Below are positions 1 to 9,310 of a stretch of DNA of 43,333 nucleotides, one piece after another. The translations under genes were made by a program, and so were the position numbers. How positions within the stretch are numbered: the first letter of the stretch is position 1; each line of letters starts with the position of its first letter. The notes beneath the pieces were generated by a model. That model ran no database searches. It was given only the letters and a program-made list of their open reading frames with translations, and was not told where the DNA came from. Source of the stretch: an uncultured Chitinophagales bacterium. GTDB lineage: Bacteria; Bacteroidota; Bacteroidia; Chitinophagales; Chitinophagaceae. Where the stretch lies: contig CAMPIQ010000014.1 in the NCBI GenBank assembly GCA_946886475.1, positions 1 through 43,333 on the forward strand, written 5' to 3'.

Positions 1-297
1 AACAGTATTATTCCTGTAATTACCCGAAACTAATAAATCTTTCCAGTGTTTGAAAATCAATTGGATGAGATTGCGGTAATCATATTTATAAAGTACGTCA
101 ATGATTATGATCCTCCTACTATCTATCACTGTATGATCAGGTTAGAATCCCCCCAAATCCCTATCCCACCACCTGGAATTTTCATTTGAGCGCATTCAAA
201 ACGATTTCAATTCACCCCACCGGGTACTCAGTTCATACATTAGCTTCTTGTTTCCGGGGTTAAGGGATCAGAATTTTGTTAAACATAACCAACTGCC
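1..297. other. Intergenic, no gene recognised
   Basis: No convincing reading frame, RNA gene, terminator or repeat is visible in this AT-rich stretch at the left edge. It presumably holds the promoter region of the small membrane protein that follows, but I could not find a clear TAnnTTTG -7 box. Confidence 0.4.
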
Positions 298-552
298 ATG
301 ATACCGATCATCAAAGTCATTCGGAAGTTCAGGATACCCAAAAGCTTACAATGGCTGCTTATCGTTTGCAATGCACTGGTATTGTTCATAAACCTTTTTG
401 TTGGATTGCTGGTCTACCGCAATCCGCTGCTGGCCATAAAAGATGGTGGTCATCTTTTCTACTGCCTGGCCTTTGGCACCATCCTGGGCATGGGACTTTA
501 TTTGTTCAGGTCACTGGTTTTCTTCCTGGAAAAACTAAGCTCCAACCGGTAA
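298..552 (+). CDS. Small two-helix membrane protein, unknown function
   Basis: This 84-residue protein has a short basic N-terminus (residues 1-17, several Lys/Arg) followed by two hydrophobic segments at about residues 19-40 and 50-76. That predicts a small inner-membrane protein with two transmembrane helices. I recognise no family motif. The start is the first ATG in frame and has no obvious ribosome binding site. A longer frame on the same strand (276-686) overlaps it, but that product is rich in Cys, His and Trp with no domain-like pattern, so the hydrophobic frame is preferred. It lies 146 nt upstream of the gluconokinase gene in the same direction, but nothing shows a functional link. 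Confidence 0.45.
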   Translation: MIPIIKVIRKFRIPKSLQWLLIVCNALVLFINLFVGLLVYRNPLLAIKDGGHLFYCLAFGTILGMGLYLFRSLVFFLEKLSSNR

Positions 553-698
553 CAGGCTGCTTTGTACGCATTTTTATTTGTTCATTCCGGTGGCGTATTC
601 CCGTTCACCCTTTCAGCCTCGTCAACTACCCGGCCTGTCAGCATGTTAACCCATGTGCTCATTGCCATCAGCATAAAATTGCTTAGTTTCCTTTGACA

Positions 699-2171
699 AT
701 GGTGGCAACAAAACCTTATGTCGTTGGTCTGGATATAGGAACCGGAAGCATCAAGACCATTGCCATGGATACAGAAGGCGGGGTATTGGCTTCACACCGG
801 CAGCACTATCCTGATGGCAACTGGAACGTATCAACAGTGCTGCACTGTTTTACATCATCATTAAAAATACTGGTGCAGGAAATGAAGGGCCAGCCCCTGG
901 CGGTTTGCCTGAGCTCCATGATGCATGGTGTGATGGCAGTGAACGGGAATGGACAGCCGCTGATGCCTCTGATGTTATGGTCCGATACCCGTGCGGCTGA
1001 TCTGGCTGCTTCGCACCGGGAAACAGAAAAAGGCCATCGTTTATATGCTTCCACCGGAACACCGCTGCATGCCATGTCGCCCCTGTTTAAAATAAGATGG
1101 ATCAAAGAAAATGAACCGCACATTTTCAATAAAGCGGTCAAATTCATTTCCATTAAAGAATATATCTGGCATTACCTGTTTAACGAATACAGGATAGACC
1201 ATTCGGTTGCTTCTGCAACCGGCTTGTTTCATATCCATAAAAAACACTGGGATGATGAAGCGCTTGCATTTGCCGGGATCAGTGAAGACCTGCTATCTGA
1301 ACCTGTGCCTGTTGAATATACCAACCGGTCTTTGTCCTCATCCGCTGCCGCTGAATGTGGACTTGAGGGGTCCACGCCATTTATCATGGGAGCCAGCGAT
1401 GGCTGCCTGGCCAATTTAGGTAGTCTTTGTCTTGAACCTTCCATGGTGGCCGTTACCATTGGCACCAGTGCAGCGGTCCGCATTACAAGATCAACGCCGG
1501 TGAGCGATGTCCGTTCAATGCCTTTTAGTTATATACTTGATGAAAACAATTACGTATGTGGGGGCGCCCTTAACAATGGAGGAAATGTAGTTCAGTGGCT
1601 GGTGGAAAAATTCCTGTGCGGGCCAAACAACTCATCTTCCTATGAGGAGCTGTTCAATGAAATTGCTTCCGCACCTCCGGCATCAGATGGCCTGGTCTTT
1701 CTGCCCTACCTGAATGGTGAACGCGCCCCCGTGTGGGATGAATATAGCTGCGGTGTATATTTTGGGGTCCGGTCATTTCATGAACGCCGGCATTTTCTGA
1801 GGGCTGCCGTGGAAGGACTTTGTCTGGCCATCAATGATAACCTGTCAATACTGGAATCTGTACATGGAAGATCCGGTCAGTTGAGGTTAAGCGGAGGACT
1901 GTCACAAAATAAGCTGCTGCCTTTTTTACTTGCGGATATTACGGGTAGGGAGATCCTTGTATTAAAACAAAATGATTCTTCGGGTATGGGTGCCTGTTAC
2001 CTGGCATTAAGAACTTTGGGTATCATCAAAGACCTTTCCATGCTGGATACTGACCTTCCCGAAACCATAAAACCCAATGTAGGGAACCATGAACTGTATG
2101 CCGTTGTATTTGATAAATACAGGTCATTATATCCTGCACTGAACGATCTGATGAACCGGCATTACAAGTAA
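699..2171 (+). CDS. gntK: Gluconokinase, FGGY family
   Basis: It phosphorylates D-gluconate to 6-phosphogluconate in the cytoplasm, feeding the pentose phosphate or Entner-Doudoroff route. The protein has about 490 residues, the usual FGGY length. The N-terminal phosphate-binding motif DIGTGS is at residues 12-17 and the TGTPLHAMSPL segment is typical of gluconokinases. Further on are the ASDGC segment with the expected catalytic Asp and the C-terminal nucleotide-binding stretch SGGLSQNKLLPFLL. An in-frame TTG exists two codons upstream (693), but the ATG at 699 is preferred. The GntP permease follows after 8 nt, which strongly supports gluconate over xylulose or glycerol as the substrate. 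That assignment is inferred from motif and neighbour. Confidence 0.85.
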   Translation: MVATKPYVVGLDIGTGSIKTIAMDTEGGVLASHRQHYPDGNWNVSTVLHCFTSSLKILVQEMKGQPLAVCLSSMMHGVMAVNGNGQPLMPLMLWSDTRAADLAASHRETEKGHRLYASTGTPLHAMSPLFKIRWIKENEPHIFNKAVKFISIKEYIWHYLFNEYRIDHSVASATGLFHIHKKHWDDEALAFAGISEDLLSEPVPVEYTNRSLSSSAAAECGLEGSTPFIMGASDGCLANLGSLCLEPSMVAVTIGTSAAVRITRSTPVSDVRSMPFSYILDENNYVCGGALNNGGNVVQWLVEKFLCGPNNSSSYEELFNEIASAPPASDGLVFLPYLNGERAPVWDEYSCGVYFGVRSFHERRHFLRAAVEGLCLAINDNLSILESVHGRSGQLRLSGGLSQNKLLPFLLADITGREILVLKQNDSSGMGACYLALRTLGIIKDLSMLDTDLPETIKPNVGNHELYAVVFDKYRSLYPALNDLMNRHYK

Positions 2172-2179
2172 TTTCATCC

Positions 2180-3451
2180 ATGCTGATACTTGCTTTTTCC
2201 ATACTGCTGCTGGTGTTTATGATCTCACTTAAGATCAATCCCCTGCTTTCTTTATTGGCGGTTACCATCATGGCAGGGTTGATGTTTGGTTTGCCCATCG
2301 GGGCGGTAATGAATTCAGTGAATAAAGGGGTGGGATCCACTCTTGGCAGCATTGCCCTGGTATTGGCTCTGGGTGCAATGATCGGTAAACTGGCAGAAGA
2401 GAGTGGTGCGGCACGAAAAATGGTGATGCTCTTAGGAAAATTATTTGGCATTCGTCACATCCAGTGGGCTGTTTTGTGCACAGGCCTGCTTGCAGGCATT
2501 CCTTTATTTTATAATGCCGGATTTGTGATACTGATACCACTGGTTTTTGCTATTGCCAGAAATACCGGCCTGCCTCTTTTATACGTGGGCATACCAATGG
2601 CTGCTTCACTTTCTGTAACCCACGGTTTTCTGCCACCACATCCGGGGCCCGTTGCCATTGCAGGCATATTCAATGCAGATATAGGCGAAGTGTTGGTGCT
2701 CGGACTCCTGCTTGCCATTCCTGTAGCCATCATTGCAGGAATTATTTTTCCACGGCTCATCAGCGGAAACGTTAGGGCAAATAAATATCTGGATTCATTT
2801 TCTTCTGAATCAGCGCTGCCTTCTGCGGCAAAAAGTTTTTTCATCTTACTCTCGCCTGTTGTTTTTATAGCTGCAGGAACCATTGGTGTTTTTATATATG
2901 AAAAGGCATCCATTTTTACATTTCTGCAGGATCCTGTTATTGCCCTGCTGTTAAGTCTTCTTATCACCTTATTGCTCCTTCGGCAGCCGCTTGCTACATC
3001 CATGCTTCACTGTATGGAAGGTGTAAGATCTGTTGCCATGATCCTCCTGGTAATTGCTGCCGGTGGTGCATTCAAACAAGTGCTTATTGACAGCCATATA
3101 GGAGATACGATAAAAACTATTACTTCTTCATGGAATTTATCTCCCCTTTTCCTGGCCTGGTGCATTACAGCCGTATTCCGTATTGCCCTTGGTTCCGCTA
3201 CCGTGGCTGCATTAACATCATCGGGCATGGTGTTGCCATTGATTACTGAAGGCGTATCTGCAGAACTGATGGTACTGTCAGTTGGCGCCGGCAGCCTGAT
3301 GTGTTCACACGTAAACGATACCGGCTTTTGGATGTTCAAGGAATATTTTGGTTTAACCATAGTGCAGACATTCAAAACCTGGACAATAATGGAAAGCCTG
3401 ATATCTATTCTTGGATTGACTGGAGTTTTATTACTTGACCGGCTTATCTGA
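2180..3451 (+). CDS. gntP: GntP-family gluconate permease
   Basis: This integral inner-membrane transporter of 423 residues has about 12 hydrophobic segments spread over its whole length. The FLPPHPGPVAIAGIF segment near residues 151-165 is the characteristic GntP/DsdX/IdnT sequence, and the late MCSHVNDTGFW segment also fits the family. It most likely imports gluconate by proton symport. It starts 8 nt after the gluconokinase stop, so the two genes form a transport-plus-kinase operon. GntP relatives also carry other sugar acids or D-serine; the adjacent kinase makes gluconate the best guess. Confidence 0.85.
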   Translation: MLILAFSILLLVFMISLKINPLLSLLAVTIMAGLMFGLPIGAVMNSVNKGVGSTLGSIALVLALGAMIGKLAEESGAARKMVMLLGKLFGIRHIQWAVLCTGLLAGIPLFYNAGFVILIPLVFAIARNTGLPLLYVGIPMAASLSVTHGFLPPHPGPVAIAGIFNADIGEVLVLGLLLAIPVAIIAGIIFPRLISGNVRANKYLDSFSSESALPSAAKSFFILLSPVVFIAAGTIGVFIYEKASIFTFLQDPVIALLLSLLITLLLLRQPLATSMLHCMEGVRSVAMILLVIAAGGAFKQVLIDSHIGDTIKTITSSWNLSPLFLAWCITAVFRIALGSATVAALTSSGMVLPLITEGVSAELMVLSVGAGSLMCSHVNDTGFWMFKEYFGLTIVQTFKTWTIMESLISILGLTGVLLLDRLI

Positions 3452-3505
3452 AAAACATACCTGTTAATATGTATAAGCGGTAATGAATTTACATGAGCGC
3501 CATAA

Positions 3506-3513
3506 TAGTTTTG
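3506..3513 (+). promoter_or_regulatory. Candidate -7 box for the beta-barrel gene
   Basis: TAGTTTTG matches the Bacteroidota -7 consensus TAnnTTTG and lies 99 nt before the ATG at 3613. I see no TTG at the proper -33 distance, so this is weak. Confidence 0.3.
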
Positions 3514-3612
3514 ATTCGTTTTTAAGGTTGTTTATTCATATGGGTTTTCAACCTGCTGTAACTTATTCTCCACCGGAGCGTTACAGAGAAGTTATACAAT
3601 GAACCAACTATT

Positions 3613-6120
3613 ATGGAAAAAGCAATTGTCACTGGAACTAAAACCAGGAAACGGTTTGTCTATGTAAAAAATTTCTGGTTTTTAATTGTTATCGCAACTT
3701 TCGTGTTGCCAATGCTGGCTACAGCCCAAACCACCAATAAGATCGAAGGTTCAGTAAGCTCAGAAGATGGAAAAGTATTGAATGGAATTACTGTGTCGCT
3801 TTTACACGCCGTTGATTCTTCACTGGTTAAAATAGCCGTTTCTGATAAAAATGGTAATTATGAATTTGAAAATATGGATCCGGGTAAATACCTCATTTCA
3901 TTTACTTCGGTTGGTTTTCAAAAAAGGGTCTCCGGTCCTTTCACTCTTTCAACTAACGGGGTTGTTCAGATACCATCCATTCAGCTAATAACGGCTTCCA
4001 CCGGAATGGCGGGGATAACAATACAGGCCAGGAGGCCACTTGTTGAAAATAAGATAGACAGGATGGTGGTGAATGTTGATGCCTCGCCCACCAACGCAGG
4101 TTCGAGTGCGCTGGAAGTTCTTGAAAAATCGCCGGGCATCAGTGTGGACCGCGATGGAAATATTTCAATCAAGGGAAAGCAGGGGGTAATTGTCTTGATC
4201 GACGGCAAGCAGACCTATCTGAGTGGACAGGACCTGGCCAATTATCTTCGCAACCTGCCGGCAAACCAGCTCGACCAGATCGAGATCATGACACAACCTT
4301 CGGCAAAATTTGATGCTTCAGGAAATTCAGGGATACTCAACCTCAGAACAAAAAAAAGTCTTACCAGGGGATTCAATGGAAGTTTGAACCTGTCTTATGT
4401 ACAGGGTCGTTATCCCAAATCTCCAAACAGTATCAGTTTCAATTACAGAACCGGAAATCTGAATCTATTTACCAACCTCAGTTATTCTTACTGGTCTGGT
4501 TTTAATGATCAGCATCTCACCAGGCGGTTTCATGATAACGGCTCGCTTCTTTCTGTATTTGAACAGCAGGCCGACCAGAAGAACTCAAGTAATAATTATA
4601 CGGCAAGGATTGGCCTGGACTATAACCTGGACAAGAAGAATACCATTGGGTTTCTGGTAAATGGTACATTAAGCCCACGTAAATGGCAAAACAATGGGCG
4701 GGCGGATATATTCAATGGGAATGGCCAGCTGGATTCCTTTAACCTGGTTACTACTATCAACCGCGACAACTGGAAGAATTTCGGAGCCAATATCAATTTC
4801 AGAAGGCAGATCAATAATGAAGGAAGAGAACTTACCGCAGATCTTGATCGTATTGAATACAATTCGCGCAGCAGGCAAACTTCAGATAACTATAATTATT
4901 TGCCGGACCTTTCGCTAAGCGGTCATCCGTTTTTATTGAGAGGCAACCTCCCGTCTACCATTACCATTTACAGTGGTAAAGCAGATTATGTTCATCCATT
5001 GAAGAACGGATCTAAATGGGAAACCGGAATAAAGAGCAGCCTTGTAACTACTGATAATGATGCACAGTACACTTTATATGATCATGATAATTCAATCTGG
5101 ATAACAGATAATACAAGAAGTAACCGGTTCAAATACCGGGAAAACATCAATGCTTTGTATGTGAATTATAGCCGGCAGTTTAAAAAATTAGGCCTTCAGG
5201 CAGGGTTAAGAATGGAGAATACCATTGCCGAAGGCGACCAGGCCGGTAATGCCGTGCAACCCGATTCATCATTCAAAAAAAATTATACACAGTTATTTCC
5301 TACCGCTTATCTCAGTTATGCGATGAATGATCATAACCAGTTTGGACTTTCTTATGGCCGGAGGATTGAAAGACCAAATTATCAGGATATGAATCCCTTC
5401 CAGTATTTTCTTGACCAGTATACTTTCCGCATGGGTAATCCCAACCTCACCCCGCAATTCACCCATCATATGGAATTGAGCCATAATTTCAAAAAGGTGT
5501 TGAACACAACGTTGGCCTATACGGTTACAACAGATATACTGAATGATATTCTGAAACAAAATGACGAAACCAAGGTTACCTATCAGACAAAAGAAAACGT
5601 TGCGAAAAGACAAACACTTGGTTTGTCGGTAAGTTATAATGCAGCTCTAAACAGCTGGTGGACTACCAGCCTGTTTACCAATATAAACCACAATCATTAT
5701 GAAGGCACTGTAAATAACGATCACCTGGATGTAAGTCTTGTTTCCTTTATGGCCAATATGAGCCAGCAATTCCGGTTTGCAAAAACATGGACGGCAGAAG
5801 TAAATGGATTTTATCGCACCAGTGCACAGGAAACAGGTGTTTTCCTGATCCAGCCTATGGGAGTGGTTTCATTTGGATTGTCCAGGCAACTGTGGAATAA
5901 CAAGGCATCCCTTAAGCTGAATATATATGATCCTTTCTATTTACAACAGGCCAGGGTGATCATTGACTATGCAAATATTGATGCCTATGTAGTGAACAGG
6001 TGGGATAACCGCCGCGTTGGTTTGAACTTTACCTACCGTTTCAGCAAAGGGCAGAATGCACCGCAACAAAGAAGAAGGAATAGTGGAACCCTGGAGGAAC
6101 AGAACAGGGTGGGCAATTAA
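3613..6120 (+). CDS. Outer-membrane beta-barrel protein (TonB-receptor-like, OMP_b-brl_3 type)
   Basis: The 835-residue protein begins with a long basic leader and a hydrophobic signal segment ending near ATAQ at about residue 39. A carboxypeptidase-regulatory-like beta-sandwich follows at about 44-130 (GSVSSEDGKVLNGITVSL, then the typical YEFENMDPGKYLISF stretch). A plug-like domain lies at about 145-245 (VLEKSPGISVDRDGNISIKG, then VLIDGKQTYLSG). The rest is aromatic-rich alternating sequence typical of a large beta-barrel, with no strong C-terminal TonB-receptor Phe signature. In Bacteroidota such proteins are annotated as outer-membrane beta-barrel family or TonB-dependent receptors; substrates are mostly unknown. 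No SusD-like partner is next to it, so a glycan substrate is not supported. Confidence 0.8.
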   Translation: MEKAIVTGTKTRKRFVYVKNFWFLIVIATFVLPMLATAQTTNKIEGSVSSEDGKVLNGITVSLLHAVDSSLVKIAVSDKNGNYEFENMDPGKYLISFTSVGFQKRVSGPFTLSTNGVVQIPSIQLITASTGMAGITIQARRPLVENKIDRMVVNVDASPTNAGSSALEVLEKSPGISVDRDGNISIKGKQGVIVLIDGKQTYLSGQDLANYLRNLPANQLDQIEIMTQPSAKFDASGNSGILNLRTKKSLTRGFNGSLNLSYVQGRYPKSPNSISFNYRTGNLNLFTNLSYSYWSGFNDQHLTRRFHDNGSLLSVFEQQADQKNSSNNYTARIGLDYNLDKKNTIGFLVNGTLSPRKWQNNGRADIFNGNGQLDSFNLVTTINRDNWKNFGANINFRRQINNEGRELTADLDRIEYNSRSRQTSDNYNYLPDLSLSGHPFLLRGNLPSTITIYSGKADYVHPLKNGSKWETGIKSSLVTTDNDAQYTLYDHDNSIWITDNTRSNRFKYRENINALYVNYSRQFKKLGLQAGLRMENTIAEGDQAGNAVQPDSSFKKNYTQLFPTAYLSYAMNDHNQFGLSYGRRIERPNYQDMNPFQYFLDQYTFRMGNPNLTPQFTHHMELSHNFKKVLNTTLAYTVTTDILNDILKQNDETKVTYQTKENVAKRQTLGLSVSYNAALNSWWTTSLFTNINHNHYEGTVNNDHLDVSLVSFMANMSQQFRFAKTWTAEVNGFYRTSAQETGVFLIQPMGVVSFGLSRQLWNNKASLKLNIYDPFYLQQARVIIDYANIDAYVVNRWDNRRVGLNFTYRFSKGQNAPQQRRRNSGTLEEQNRVGN

Positions 6121-6121
6121 A

Positions 6122-6134
6122 CCGGCAGTGCCGG
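6122..6134. terminator. Small GC hairpin between convergent genes
   Basis: CCGGC and GCCGG form a 5-bp stem with a 3-nt loop immediately after the beta-barrel stop, in the gap before the convergent DinB-like gene. There is no clear T-run on either side, so it is at best a weak bidirectional terminator. Confidence 0.3.
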
Positions 6135-6181
6135 ATTAAGGCAGTAAGGTGTGCATCAACTTTATTGCTGAGCGCCTGGCT

Positions 6182-6643
6182 TTATTTAGCTTTAATGATA
6201 TCATTAATGATATGAAGATGGTGTTTGGTATGTATGCATATGAATTTTATAGCTGCCTTTAATTTAAAATCACCCAGGAACGGATGCGTAAAAAAATGTT
6301 CGGGATGTAAAAGTTCAAGTCTTTTCAGGTTCTCCCTTGCAACTAAGATATGTTGCTGCAGCGCATCCTGACCGGACTGGTTTTTTGGCTGAACGGCTGC
6401 AGGTGCTTTAATTTTTCCTCTTGGAATTTTACCCGAAAGCATTAAAATGATGCGCCTGATATCAAACTCTGGTCTATAGGCTGAAGGGTTGGACCGGCTT
6501 AACCCGTAAACGATCAGGTTCATGGTTAAAAGCGAATGTTCAATATGCCATCCTACCGCGGCTTTTGAAACATTCGGATTGGTTTTTTCATGAAAGGATA
6601 TTTTGCTTTGCAATTCGGAGATCAGTGCTGATAATGCTGGCAT
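6182..6643 (-). CDS. DinB-like / DUF1569-type four-helix protein
   Basis: The 153-residue soluble protein has histidines in the places expected for the metal-binding DinB/YfiT-like four-helix bundle. His33 and His36 are in a GWHIEHSL motif after the first helix, and His138, His141, His142 and His144 cluster in the last helix. Bacteroidota carry many paralogues of this fold; functions are mostly unknown, and some are metal-dependent thiol transferases. It stands alone on the minus strand, convergent with the beta-barrel gene and about 94 nt from the NTF2-like gene upstream of it. The start is the first ATG in frame. Confidence 0.6.
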   Translation of the reverse strand: MPALSALISELQSKISFHEKTNPNVSKAAVGWHIEHSLLTMNLIVYGLSRSNPSAYRPEFDIRRIILMLSGKIPRGKIKAPAAVQPKNQSGQDALQQHILVARENLKRLELLHPEHFFTHPFLGDFKLKAAIKFICIHTKHHLHIINDIIKAK

Positions 6644-6737
6644 GAATGAAATGAATTGATGTCGGTATTAATAAAAAAGATACTGATATTATTGAAGAGC
6701 ATGTATATATGTTTCAATTTCCGTTTAACTGATATGA

Positions 6738-7112
6738 CTATTCTACAATTTTCCAGTATGAATTTTTTCTTGTGATTTTACCCTCACTGAACTCCCAAAG
6801 ATCACATCCCTGCACTTTCAATGCTATTCCTGAAGTGGTTGTTCCGGTGAGTATCCATTCGGACACGCCCCTATCACCTGCTGCGGAGATCCAGTGCTGG
6901 TCCTGGCCATAATGAACATCAGGAATGCCTTTGAACCTCATGATAAGTGCTGCCCGCACCTGTTCCTTTCCAATAAAACGCTTACCCCAGGGCTCAGGCC
7001 CCCTTGGGAAATCAAAGCTGCAGTTGTCGGAGAAAAATAACATAATATCATCGGGGTCATGACGGTTAAATGCATCAAGCACCTGCTTCAAAGTTTCTGT
7101 GGTGATGGTCAT
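6738..7112 (-). CDS. NTF2/SnoaL-like protein
   Basis: This 124-residue cytoplasmic protein has no signal peptide and shows the SnoaL-like pattern: an initial helix with LDAFNRHDPDDIMLFF, then DNCSFDFPRGPEPWGKRFIGKEQVR and C-terminal strands ending GKITRKNSYWKI. These are one-domain cone-shaped proteins that either bind small ligands or isomerise or hydrolyse them. Sequence alone does not give the substrate. It is in the same direction as the DinB-like gene but separated by about 94 nt, so co-transcription is possible but not shown. Confidence 0.65.
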   Translation of the reverse strand: MTITTETLKQVLDAFNRHDPDDIMLFFSDNCSFDFPRGPEPWGKRFIGKEQVRAALIMRFKGIPDVHYGQDQHWISAAGDRGVSEWILTGTTTSGIALKVQGCDLWEFSEGKITRKNSYWKIVE

Positions 7113-7467
7113 ATGTAATGAATTGGTTTGAGATGATCATGTTTAGTTTTTTAAAGGGCAATGCTTACTGCAGGTAGACCAGCCAGCACAATTTTTCCTG
7201 CCCGAACTTTTATTCTATATAACCACAGGAAATTACATTGAATCCCCGGGCAGGTAATAGTGATCACGGTTAATTGGCGGTGCTTATGTTATAAATAGCC
7301 CGGCACCGTTTAACTCATCCATTTCAACTTTCTCAGCCCGGACATTTTAGAAAAAACCAAATTTACTCATTTCATGCCCACAAGGAAAAATGGTATAAGC
7401 ATATAAAACATGATGAAAATCAGCAATTGTTTTTCTGGTTTTATAAGTAGGTGAACCTGATCGTTGT
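7113..7467. other. Divergent intergenic region
   Basis: About 355 nt lie between the minus-strand SnoaL-like gene and the azurin promoter. I see no reading frame worth calling. A 6-bp inverted repeat (CGGTGC 7278-7283 with GCACCG 7303-7308) has a 19-nt spacer and could be chance. The region presumably contains both divergent promoters; only the azurin -7 box is clear. Confidence 0.35.
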
Positions 7468-7475
7468 TAACTTTG
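7468..7475 (+). promoter_or_regulatory. -7 box of azurin gene
   Basis: TAACTTTG followed by C fits the TAnnTTTG consensus and lies 21 nt before the azurin ATG, predicting a leader of about 15 nt. There is no good TTG at the -33 distance. Confidence 0.45.
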
Positions 7476-7496
7476 CGGCAATCTAAATATGGAATT

Positions 7497-8006
7497 ATGA
7501 AAAAACTTTCAGTGATGGCTGCATTCGCAGCTATGGTAATTCTTGCCTCGTGTGGCAATGGAAATGAAAAAGCTTCTGAAGAAAAAAACACAACTGAAGC
7601 TGCAAGTGAGCAACCCGCAGATAATGGCACAGCGGTATCCAACACGGTGGAGATATCTGCAAATGACGAGATGAAGTTTGACAAGATCGAGATCAGGGTG
7701 AAGGCCAATGAAAAAGTTACACTTACTTTAAAAAATGTTGGCAAAATGCCGATCCAGTCAATGGGACACAATTTTATATTGTTGAATGATCAGGCCAACC
7801 TGGCTGAGTTTTCAAAAAAAGCAAACACATCTCAGCCCGATTATATCCCTGATGATATGACCTCTGTAATTGTGGCGCATACAAAATTGCTGGGTCCCGG
7901 TGAAAGCGACACAATTGAATTTACAGTTCCTGCAGGCACGTATACTTATATCTGCAGCTTTCCAGGTCACTATCCAAGCATGATGGGCATTCTGACTGCA
8001 GAGTAA
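7497..8006 (+). CDS. Azurin-like blue copper lipoprotein
   Basis: A lipoprotein signal peptide ends in LASC, with lipidated Cys19. An acidic Ser/Thr/Ala-rich linker (about residues 20-48) is followed by one cupredoxin domain (about 50-169). All four type-1 copper ligands are visible in azurin spacing: His91 in SMGHNF, Cys153, His158 (+5) and Met162 (+4) in CSFPGHYPSMMG. It should be a small electron carrier tethered to a membrane on the periplasmic side. An in-frame TTG at 7464 would extend it, but that start would overlap the -7 box and spoil the signal peptide, so the ATG at 7497 is chosen. A strong terminator follows. Confidence 0.88.
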   Translation: MKKLSVMAAFAAMVILASCGNGNEKASEEKNTTEAASEQPADNGTAVSNTVEISANDEMKFDKIEIRVKANEKVTLTLKNVGKMPIQSMGHNFILLNDQANLAEFSKKANTSQPDYIPDDMTSVIVAHTKLLGPGESDTIEFTVPAGTYTYICSFPGHYPSMMGILTAE

Positions 8007-8061
8007 TGTTGCCGGAGCATGCTTTCATTGCCTGATGATCAACAGGCCATTAACTATTTTT

Positions 8062-8093
8062 AAAACATCCCTGCTGGAAGGCAGGGATGTTTT
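8062..8093 (+). terminator. Rho-independent terminator after azurin
   Basis: A perfect 13-bp stem (8062-8074 with 8081-8093) has a 6-nt loop, and its 3' arm ends in TTTT. It lies 56 nt after the azurin stop. Confidence 0.8.
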
Positions 8094-8226
8094 GCATGAA
8101 AGATATTTTCCTGCCGGTGTTATTTATATTTAAACAATTGTAATGATTGAAAAGATACCGGTCCGCTGAATTTTCTTTTTCTGCTTAGTTGTATTATCCG
8201 CTGTTTAAAACGATCTGGATAAAGTT

Positions 8227-8721
8227 TTATTCAAACTTCTTTACTATAGTATTTATAACCGGTTTAAAGGTCATGATAGCATAACTTGAAGATTTTCCTG
8301 TTGCGGGATAATCCTTATCAAGTTCCCTGTCATAAAAATGATAATCGAAACCCGTAACTGTCGGACCATCTCTTCCGGTTTGATTATCTCTGCTGAACGT
8401 TGTATGTGAAGAATAAACAAGTGCATATTTATACAATTTCCTGTCTGAATATTTGCCCTCGTTATTTTGTATCGTCTTCAATGAAACAAATTCATATTTG
8501 TACGGATATTTTTCAGACATATAGGCCTCCATTTTTCTTTGTGCCTTGGCTGAAACACCGAAATCTTCTACAAGCAATATGGTTTGAGCAGGATCAAAGT
8601 CGGCCGGTATCCATTTTTCTGAATTTCCGAACGTTAATTTTGATGTGTTGGAAGCAATCCCTAAAATGAAAAAACAGGCCACGGCTAATACAGTAAGTTT
8701 AATTTTGGTAATTTTCTTCAT
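8227..8721 (-). CDS. Exported protein of unknown function
   Basis: This 164-residue protein has an N-terminal hydrophobic segment (residues 8-24) that is a signal peptide or membrane anchor, followed by a soluble, Lys/Tyr-rich domain. The stretch ILLVEDFGVSAKAQRKMEAYM resembles an alpha/beta fold edge, but I recognise no family. Its start overlaps the end of the VanZ-like gene by 23 nt, so the two are probably translated from one mRNA. No catalytic motif is evident. Confidence 0.6.
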   Translation of the reverse strand: MKKITKIKLTVLAVACFFILGIASNTSKLTFGNSEKWIPADFDPAQTILLVEDFGVSAKAQRKMEAYMSEKYPYKYEFVSLKTIQNNEGKYSDRKLYKYALVYSSHTTFSRDNQTGRDGPTVTGFDYHFYDRELDKDYPATGKSSSYAIMTFKPVINTIVKKFE

Positions 8722-9079
8722 ATTTCATTTTTTGTTTAAAGAATTTATTAAATGCTAAAGCAATTGAAATAAAGGATAAATAGAATAAAACATCTGTTAA
8801 GTCGGCGGTGCCGGGAAAAATGTTGAGAAATTGTAGCATCTCATAGGATGATGCACAAAGAATTGTTGCAAGAGTGCATATGAAATAAATTTTTCTTTCC
8901 CAGATTATCAGCATGCAGGATTGAAATGAATAGGCCCAGACACCATCAGCCATATGATTGTTCAGGTATCCGGGGATCAGGCCTTTAGCATCTGAAATGT
9001 AAATAGCCAGGCCAATAAACAGGGGCAGAATAACATTTATCGAAATGTCTGTTTTTTTAAAGCTTTCCAATAAGTTCAC
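8699..9079 (-). CDS. VanZ-like small membrane protein
   Basis: This 126-residue membrane protein has about four hydrophobic segments (about 14-29, 46-60, 64-77 and 93-109). It carries the VanZ-type signature in the third to fourth helix region: Glu80 and Gln83 in SYEMLQ, then PGTADLTD at 89-96. VanZ relatives are associated with teicoplanin resistance or cell-wall phenotypes, but most environmental homologues are uncharacterised and resistance should not be assumed. It overlaps the following exported protein by 23 nt in a different frame. Confidence 0.6.
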   Translation of the reverse strand: MNLLESFKKTDISINVILPLFIGLAIYISDAKGLIPGYLNNHMADGVWAYSFQSCMLIIWERKIYFICTLATILCASSYEMLQFLNIFPGTADLTDVLFYLSFISIALAFNKFFKQKMKYEENYQN

Positions 9080-9310
9080 TTAAGTTGAAAAAATACACAT
9101 CATTTCCCAAATAATGCCGAAAAGTAAATCGATGGTTTAGTGCCTGATATTTTATTCAAAAACTGAATTATTAATAAAGTACACTGTTGTTTTTAGCCGG
9201 AATATTGGAGCAGGGTGTGTTGCCAAACCGAGTAAAGAGCTGGATCAATAATGAACAAGTGCACAACTATTGAAGGCTACCGTTAAATTATTTACCTTAT
9301 TAAAAGCTTT

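Noticed and set aside
276..686. 136-codon plus-strand frame overlapping the small membrane protein
   Set aside because: The product is rich in His, Cys and Trp with no domain-like pattern, while the overlapping 298-552 frame encodes two clean hydrophobic helices.
7278..7308. 6-bp inverted repeat as operator or terminator
   Set aside because: Short stem, 19-nt spacer and no T-run; could be chance in a 385-nt gap.
7464..7496. Upstream TTG start for azurin
   Set aside because: It would overlap the -7 box and put a polar extension before an intact lipoprotein signal peptide.
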